From assembly GCA_964020085.1 (NCBI GenBank), contig OZ026600.1, positions 4,711,361-4,775,360 of the forward strand: a DNA stretch of 64,000 nucleotides. The letters run 5' to 3'. Origin of the DNA: Micromussa lordhowensis. Its lineage: Eukaryota; Cnidaria; Anthozoa; Scleractinia; Lobophylliidae. Shown here in pieces: positions 57,712-64,000 of the stretch. The notes beneath the pieces were generated by a model that worked only from the letters and a program-made list of their open reading frames with translations, did not search any database and had not been told where the DNA came from. The translations under genes and the position numbers were made by a program. The number at the start of each line of letters is the position of its first letter. Within the stretch, counting starts at the first letter, position 1.

Positions 57712-57888
57712 CTGAGCATGGACCATTATTGCATGGTTTTGTTTCCTTGTCGAGTCCTGCACATTGTGCGCCGCCATTAGACGGAGGAGGATTGGTGCAG
57801 GTGCGCCGGCGTTCTTGCTGTCCAGCTCCACAAGTGACACTGCACTCGCTCCAGTCTCCATAAGCGCTCCATCCTCCATTGATAGCAT
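57712..57888 (-). CDS. TSP1 gene 2, first TSP1 exon
   Basis: A 177-base phase 1-1 exon (acceptor TTTTCAG, consensus donor GTAAGT) encoding [31 protein letters not shown] and CNNGPCS. It is nearly identical in plan to the 42455-42631 exon of gene 1. Confidence 0.85.
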
Positions 57889-58143
57889 CTGAAAAGAGAG
57901 ATTTGTTAGTACACTATGTCCTACTGGTGACTATAATACTTGTTACTTTCTCTTTGGGTTTGTTTCGAAGCATGGTGTCGTTTATTTAAGTTTCTTTAAA
58001 AACCGACGATGGTGCTTGAAATTAAACTGAAACAATATGTTATGCTTAGAAGTTTCCACCTTTTTGCTTTTAAGGCTGCAAAGCCGTACCTTATTTTACC
58101 GTATAACTCCGCAGGCAGATAACTTTTTGATATAAGTAGATCC
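57889..58143. other. Intron sequence of TSP1 gene 2
   Basis: No exon or repeat is recognised in this stretch. Confidence 0.4.
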
Positions 58144-60105
58144 TTAACACTCTGCTCATATTTCATCTTGGCTTGATCATTAGTAAGGTAATGCGAGGTT
58201 AAAAGCATGACCCTAAAAAGGTTCGTGTGCATTCACAGAACAAACAGGCATCCATTTTCATTGAAGTTATTTTGGAGACAAATAGTTCTGGGCGAGAAAC
58301 AATTACGGCCACCAATTTTAGAACGAGCTCAGTATTGATTCGAAGCGTTACACTCAAAAAACAAATTTAAAAGTAGGAAAGTTGGAAAAAATATTGTTTG
58401 CGTTTTCGTATTTTACGCCTAATCATAACAATTACAATTTCCTCAAATGTGATTGGTGCCTAAACTACTGTATTTTGCTCTAATTAATCTGCAAAGTTGT
58501 AATCGAACAGTGTAATCGGACAGTTGGCTGTAATCGGACATCCGTAATCAGACAGTCACATTAGCCAATCATTCTAAGTCCTCTCAACTAGTTCCACCAA
58601 TGACAACGTTGATTACAATCACTATGGTAACCAATTCTAGCGAGTGTCTTTGTAAAATTGAGGAGGTTTATCTCCGGCGACTGTTTTCAAAGAAACTTAA
58701 CAGTCATTATCTTAATTATCATATTTAAAACTGGCTATTAAAAGCTATTTTCCAAAATCATGAAATGGGAAATTGAAATGGTTATGATAAATTGGTAAAT
58801 ATGATTACAGGCCGTATTGGACTCCACTCTACCCTATTATCATTATTCATTCATTCGTGTTCCAAGTCAGTTAAAATCAAGTGCAATACAATTACGTTTT
58901 TTCATCCTGCAGCATTTGAATGTTTCAATGCAGTAAATCCAATCGCAAGTGCTTTTGTAGAAGCCGGTCATGTAATAGCCCTCCCGTTTGCAAGTGCTCC
59001 AACCCCAGTTGTTGTCATTTTCTCCAATTCTCAACCAAGACTTGGAACAAGAGAAATTAATGGCGGCCGTAAATTCTCGGAAATAAAGGTCCAAAAACCT
59101 CGAGTTCTAATGTTCGTAATACATTGAAATTTGGCAAGATAACAAAGACCTATTGTGTTCGAAAATGTAAAGAACTGGGTATCGAAAATTTCATCATAGT
59201 GGCACTTTAACACTCTGCTCATATTTCATCTTGGCTTGATCATTAGTAAGGTAATGCGAGGTTAAAAGCATGACCCTAAAAAGGTTTTTGAATTCAGATA
59301 AACAATCTGCTTCGTGTGCATTCACAGAACAAACAGGCATCCATTTTCATTGAAGTTATTTTGGAGACAAATAGTTCTGGGCGAGAAACAATTACGGCCA
59401 CCAATTTTAGAACGAGCTCAGTATTGATTCGAAGCGTTACACTCAAAAAACAAATTTAAAAGTAGGAAAGTTGGAAAAAATAATGTTTGCGTTTTCGTAT
59501 TTTACGCCTAATCATAACAATTACAATTTCCTCAAATGTGATTGGTGCCTAAACTACTGTATTTTGCTCTAATTAATCTGCAAAGTTGTAATCGAACAGT
59601 GTAATCGGACAGTTGGCTGTAATCGGACATCCGTAATCAGACAGTCACATTAGCCAATCATTCTAAGTCCTCTCAACTAGTTCCACCAATGACAACGTTG
59701 ATTACAATCACTATGGTAACCAATTCTAGCGAGTGTCTTTGTAAAATTGAGGAGGTTTATCTCCGGCGACTGTTTTCAAAGAAACTTAACAGTCATTATC
59801 TTAATTATCATATTTAAAACTGGCTATTAAAAGCTATTTTCCAAAATCATGAAATGGGAAATTGAAATGGTTATGATAAATTGGTAAATATGATTACAGG
59901 CCGTATTGGACTCCACTCTACCCTATTATCATTATTCATTCATTCGTGTTCCAAGTCAGTTAAAATCAAGTGCAATACAATTACGTTTTTTCATCCTGCA
60001 GCATTTGAATGTTTCAATGCAGTAAATCCAATCGCAAGTGCTTTTGTAGAAGCCGGTCATGTAATAGCCCTCCCGTTTACAAGTGCTCCAACCCCAGTTG
60101 TTGAA
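58144..60105. repeat. Tandem duplication of about 0.9 kb with a partial exon copy
   Basis: 58144-59016 is repeated at 59207-60105 with over 95% agreement by eye and a 26-bp insertion in the right copy near 59290. The copies are separated by 190 bp of unrelated DNA. The duplication breaks inside the second coding exon of gene 2. Both copies contain a GTAATCGGACA string repeated three to four times. Confidence 0.85.
58896..59016 (-). pseudogene. Duplicated 3' half of TSP1 gene 2 exon 2
   Basis: Contains NWGWSTCKREGYYMTGFYKS and the following IYCIETFKCCRM with the donor GTAATT, but the 5' half and acceptor are absent, because the duplication boundary falls inside the exon. It could be spliced only through a new acceptor; most likely it is a dead exon copy. 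Confidence 0.7.
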
Positions 60106-60265
60106 CGAAACGGAAACATCTTCATCGTAACAGTGGTCATAACTTTCTGGGTGATTAAACGGACGGCAACATTTTGCCTCTTCGATTTGGTACAAATAAT
60201 ATCTTCCACTTATTCTGATGCCTTCCAAGTAATAGCCGTTAGGGCATAGAGCCCAGACGTTCTTT
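59985..60265 (-). CDS. TSP1 gene 2, exon 2: rest of the Cys-rich module
   Basis: Acceptor TTTTTTTTAG in phase 2, then KNVWALCPNGYYLEGI, EEAKCCRPFNHPESY and GWSTCKREGYYMTGFYKS with the closing CCRMKK, and donor GTAATT in phase 1. It aligns over its length with 41972-42258 of gene 1. Confidence 0.8.
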
Positions 60266-60339
60266 CTAAAAAAAAATAAGGAAAAGGTAAACGTTAAGCA
60301 AAATCAACAACTTACAGTCACATGATCATCCTGAACGGA

Positions 60340-60497
60340 CCAATTAACGAAAGTGAAGAATGATCATCGCAGCATATTTTCCAATTTAAGCAATTGGAAA
60401 GAAGAAGCCTGAAAAAAATCAGGGCTTCAACGGGATTCGAACCAGTGACCTCCGCGATACCGGTGCGATGCTCTACCAACTGAGCTATGAAGCCACA
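60340..60497 (-). mobile_element. tRNA-Thr-derived SINE
   Basis: On the minus strand a 72-base tRNA-like head (60494-60423) is followed by a tail with CTGATTTTTTTCAGGCTTC. This head-tail combination is a common dispersed repeat of anthozoan genomes by my recollection. A reading frame across it is a repeat artefact. Confidence 0.7.
60423..60494 (-). tRNA. tRNA-Thr(GGT)-like sequence, probably SINE head rather than a working gene
   Basis: Acceptor arms GGCTTCA and TGAAGCC pair over 7 bp, the D arm is GCTC/GAGC, the anticodon loop CCGGTAT gives anticodon GGT, and the T loop is TTCGAAT. One mismatch in each of the anticodon and T stems, and the SINE tail, argue against a functional tRNA. Confidence 0.5.
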
Positions 60498-60587
60498 CGT
60501 TGGGAGCGAGGTCAATTTACTGAGTTTTATTTCTTTAACGTGGTGAACGAGCTTTTTCCTTAGAAACTGATTTCAAGTATAGTAGAA

Positions 60588-60960
60588 TTCCAGGGGGGAT
60601 ACTTGACCCATGTCTGGGTATAGAGGTGGCGCCAAAGGTTTAAAAATCTTGACCCTGTTTAGGACAAAAAATACTCTAAAAACCCTACCCTGTGTAAGAC
60701 AGCACCCTCTATTTTTAGACCCTGTTTAGGACAAGAGAGAAAATACACTCTCTCTTAATTTACAGGAACGTTTCGCTCGCCGACTCGCTCTTCGCGTCGC
60801 TCGCGCGTGGGACTTGAAGGTGAGTTCGTTCGCAGGTTAAACCCGCACAGATCATTTAACCATACCCTGCTTGGGTACCCTGATCCTGTTTAGGACAGAG
60901 GCGAGTAAAATTGTATAGCGGCACGTCCCCGTATAGGACAAATAAGGGAGTATCCCCGGA
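60588..60960. mobile_element. MITE-like element with repeated CCCTGTTTAGGACA
   Basis: The left end GGGGGGATACTTGACCC resembles the complement of the right end AAGGGAGTATCCCC. The string CCTGTTTAGGACA or a variant occurs at least four times inside. Non-coding. Confidence 0.5.
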
Positions 60961-61036
60961 GAGGGGAATTCCGATTTCTCGAGTCCTCAATTTTTCCAAC
61001 CGCCCGACAGTTTAAAAGTTTAAACTTTGTCCTCAC

Positions 61037-61326
61037 CCATCCAGCAAATAATACCAGTTTGCATTCTTACAGCTTGCAGGCTGATTGGCATAAGTGGGGT
61101 CAGCGGCTTCGCAGCACCTTCCCTGTTCGATGCGGCCAACTCTTTCATCCCCTGGAACTGAGCTGCTTCTGAGCAATCCAACCAGGTACGTGTTCGATCT
61201 GGGGCACACAGACCATCCCACCCTATCTAGGCTGGCTAGCCAGTCAGCCGTATCACAGCTCAGACTTTCAACAGTCCGAAACACCAGCAACACACTGAGA
61301 AGCTGAATGGCGAACTCAAACGGCAT
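61037..61326 (-). CDS. TSP1 gene 2, exon 1: signal peptide and start of Cys-rich module
   Basis: ATG at 61326 opens a signal peptide (FAIQLLSVLLVF), then the same five-cysteine half-module as gene 1, with GRCCEAADPTYANQPASC, ending LDG at donor GTGAGG in phase 2. A TTTCTTTGCAG acceptor 12 bases upstream of the ATG suggests a non-coding first exon further right. Confidence 0.8.
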
Positions 61327-61337
61327 CTTGGGTACGC

Positions 61338-62518
61338 CTGCAAAGAAAGAAACCTATGGAGACCTGGAAAAAAATCATCACTGATATAAAAACGTTTGAT
61401 TTGTGTTTTAGGGTAATGAAATTCAAAAATGGAACATTAAAGATGAAATTTGTCGGCTGTATTCATTCATCCCTCACGGACTGTAATGATTTCAATTTGC
61501 TTTCCCTATCCTGTCTCACTGAAAGTTTAAAGATGATTTCCATTCCACACTGCGCAGTCGTGGCACCCTAATGTTTATGAACATTGTCAGTTCTCACTCG
61601 ATGGAATGCGGTTGTTTTGAAACTTTGAAGAGTAGCTGCGAAATTTTGTGATGTCTTACATGAGGCAAAAAACGCAAACAACTTCTCCCGTGTGTAGTAC
61701 GGACTGGAAATCATCTTTAAGATATTTCGGCAAACACGTTCACACAAAAAAACTACGGTTCTCTTTTAAACACGGAGCGATCCTATATAACGAGACTGAG
61801 GTGTTCAGCCTACCAATCACAAATCGCAACGGACGACCAATGCTCCCATTATTTGATTGGCTTATTCACTCAGGTCTAATTTTAGCGCGTTGCCATAAAA
61901 TCATGGAAAGCGACGGGTGTAATTTTCAGTCTTATTTTACAAGTGAGCAATACCTTTTGAACTAAATGAACGATAGCTTCAGGAGAACAGTTTACAAAGA
62001 AAATTGTCTTTTTAATTTCAACTTCATAATTTTGTTCCTCCACTTGCGAAAGCCCATATATCGTATCAATTCGAGCTGCTCACTCAAATTTATAAAATGC
62101 CGTGTCTAGTTTTTTTGCTTGCCCCTTCGAGGATTAGCGCGGTTGAAAAATGTGGAGAAGTTTGGAGTTTGCATCTACGGTAATGGTTATTCTTCAGCCA
62201 GTTATCTAAAAGAGATTCCATAAGGTGAACTTTGGATGCCGTTCAGCCGTTGTACTCTTGCTGCTAAAATCAGTCGGCCTTTTACGAATTAACGCAATTT
62301 TGCTTTTATTGCATTCAGCCATGAGTCTTCCTTCTCCTTTCTAACGTCAATATTCAGGCGAAATCTCACTTTGCCATTTTTCAAGTTCTCTTTGTTTTCT
62401 TCGTAGTACATTTGGAATTTCTTTGCTCTGAATATAGAACAGTTTGAGGAATAACTCAGCGTTGTTCAATTTGCATTTTGTTAGCACCATCATAACGCTC
62501 ATGAATCTGAATAATTTT

Positions 62519-62531
<13 letters not shown>
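61338..62531. other. Upstream region of TSP1 gene 2
   Basis: No gene recognised. It should contain the first non-coding exon and promoter of gene 2. A TATATAA-like string near 61795 and a CCAAT near 61817 are seen but not assignable. Confidence 0.3.
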
Positions 62532-62539
<8 letters not shown>

Positions 62540-62549
<10 letters not shown>

Positions 62550-62839
62550 ATTCTAGCTTTCTGATTGGTTCACTAGATCTCGGTTACCAGCCATTATACC
62601 TGCGTTTGACCTTATATGGAAATGAATGCGGCAAATGTTGCTCAGCATGAAATTTTCAGCATTTCGTTTTGGCGCCCGGAAGTCACATCACTTTCCGGTC
62701 GTTTCTTACACTTTAGTAAAATTTAGCAAAACCGAAGGTTGAGAATTTAATAAAACAATTATTCCATTCGCGCTTGTTGGATATGAGATTGGTTATAGCC
62801 AACTCGGCCCTACGGGCTTCGTTGGCTATTAAATAATAA

Positions 62840-62870
<31 letters not shown>

Positions 62871-62878
62871 TTAAATAT
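62540..62878 (+). mobile_element. Full-length relative of the array hairpin element
   Basis: Starts TTATTAAATTCTCAACCTCG, shares GGATAATGCAATTC with the array copies, and ends in the palindrome ATTATTCCATTCGCGC...GCGCGCTCATGGAATAAT with GTTGGATATGAG arms and TTGTTAA. The part before the hairpin differs, so it is a separate subfamily. Confidence 0.7.
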
Positions 62879-64000
62879 CCCACCAAAATCCCTCTGTCTT
62901 CACAGGCTAACCAACCATCACCTCTTACAAGAGAAAATGAGGTGGTCTCTTGCCTCTTACGAGATTTGTTTTCGTTCTCGGCATGCTGAGATAATAAATG
63001 GAACAGATGGCTCGTTGATCGCAGGCATCAGCTTTTTGTTATTTTAGCTAGGTGAAATTTGAATGTTCCGTAAAGTGACGAAGATAATTCGTCGTTTTTG
63101 TTCTTCCAAAGGCAACTTCTAAAGAGCTAATATAAGTTCTATTTTCACTGCTTTTTTATTATTCACCTTATATTAGTCTACGTAAATGACTGACTTGTTT
63201 TAACGAAAAGAACCGCTATTTCTCCACGACTTCTACTGTTGTTCGACCGTTATTTCAGCTTTCTACCATTACACAAAAAAAAGCCAACAAAGTTCTTCAA
63301 AGTTGCCTTTTATAGGATCGCTCCGTGTTTAAAGTGACTACAGAACATAACATCTAGCTCTGTATGCATAACTTTCGGACGATTTAAAATGAATTAATTT
63401 CTGACCAAAAAAGTACTCGAAAATAACACCGTCGGTTATTTTTAAGCGTCCGAAATATTTACAGTACAGTATAAAACTCTTGAGTAGCTCCAAAGCTCTT
63501 TTAGTTTTAGTTTCCTTTATACCGGAGAGAACTCTAGTTGAGATACATATTGTCGGTGTATCTGGAAAACCTTGAGGGTGAAGTAAAATTAACATTTTCA
63601 CAAATGTTGTTCCAGTCTAATTCGTGTTTTGCAAGCATAACTTTTACTTTAGCTGTACTTCATCAAAGTGTCCTAAATTTTTGAAACAATGGAACAACGA
63701 TCTTTTTTTTCTCTCAAGACGGCTCTAATACGGGCTAAGCCTTTTTGGGTAGACTTATTCTTTTGTTATAACAAGGATCAATAAGTTCAACTCGAATCCC
63801 CGTTCTGTAACAATTTGAGTTTGTATTGAAATATGGCGGTGCACTCTATGTTCGCAAAAGAGGATGTACGTTGTTAATAAACGTCCCTTATCTAATGTTT
63901 CATATAGCATTTGGCTAATTTGAAAAATGCCACTGGTAAAAATGACGAGTATCCGAGAGTAAACTCACTGTAAAAATTTATCGTGGTTTGATTAGTTAAC
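62879..64000. other. Right-end stretch without recognised genes
   Basis: AT-rich DNA with only short frames and no domains or repeats that I can name. Confidence 0.4.

Noticed and set aside
60318..60515. Minus-strand frame across the tRNA-like SINE
   Set aside because: It is the chance translation of a dispersed tRNA-derived repeat.

Overview
The window looks like nuclear DNA of an anthozoan cnidarian, most likely a stony coral. The reasons are spliced genes with signal peptides and thrombospondin type 1 (TSP1) exons, a tRNA-Thr-derived SINE of the kind common in anthozoans, Penelope-like elements (PLEs) with GIY-YIG domains, and a Polinton/Maverick virus-like transposon. The species assignment is inference.

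Layout. 1-8775 is the right part of a Polinton/Maverick (adintovirus-like) element; its left part, including any major capsid, polymerase and integrase genes, lies outside the window. Two gene clusters diverge from a 70-bp AT-rich region near 2200. Leftward are three virion-type genes; rightward are a packaging ATPase, a small acidic protein, two fibre-like proteins, a frameshifted small gene and a two-helix membrane protein. Between fibre 2 and the membrane gene lies a GC-rich, strongly base-paired stretch that may be a structured RNA. 8776-11335 is a decayed CR1/Jockey-type LINE on the minus strand, apparently cut by the Polinton. 11355-11960 is a PLE reverse transcriptase scrap. 12540-15200 is a second PLE on the minus strand with fused RT and GIY-YIG domains, two in-frame stops and a hammerhead-like ribozyme motif in its 3' tail. 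15450-15786 is a Harbinger-like MITE.

15832-36583 is a 20.7-kb tandem array. It has 17 units of about 1.02 kb (A) and six inserted units of about 0.68 kb (G). Each G unit carries a dead GIY-YIG fragment from another PLE, part of which is inverted. A hairpin element sits in most A units, and empty sites inside the same array define its ends.

36584-64000 holds two paralogous genes in convergent orientation, one from 41348 to about 47990 (+) and one from 61326 to about 52590 (-). Each has a signal peptide, a cysteine-rich two-exon module, phase-1 TSP1 exons and a homologous last exon. Introns and the region between them are full of MITEs, palindromes, microsatellites and SINEs, including insertions nested inside hairpins.

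The Polinton genes would act together in virion assembly: ATP-driven packaging, penton-like and internal proteins, and fibres for attachment. The two host genes would make secreted or surface TSP1 proteins of unknown role.
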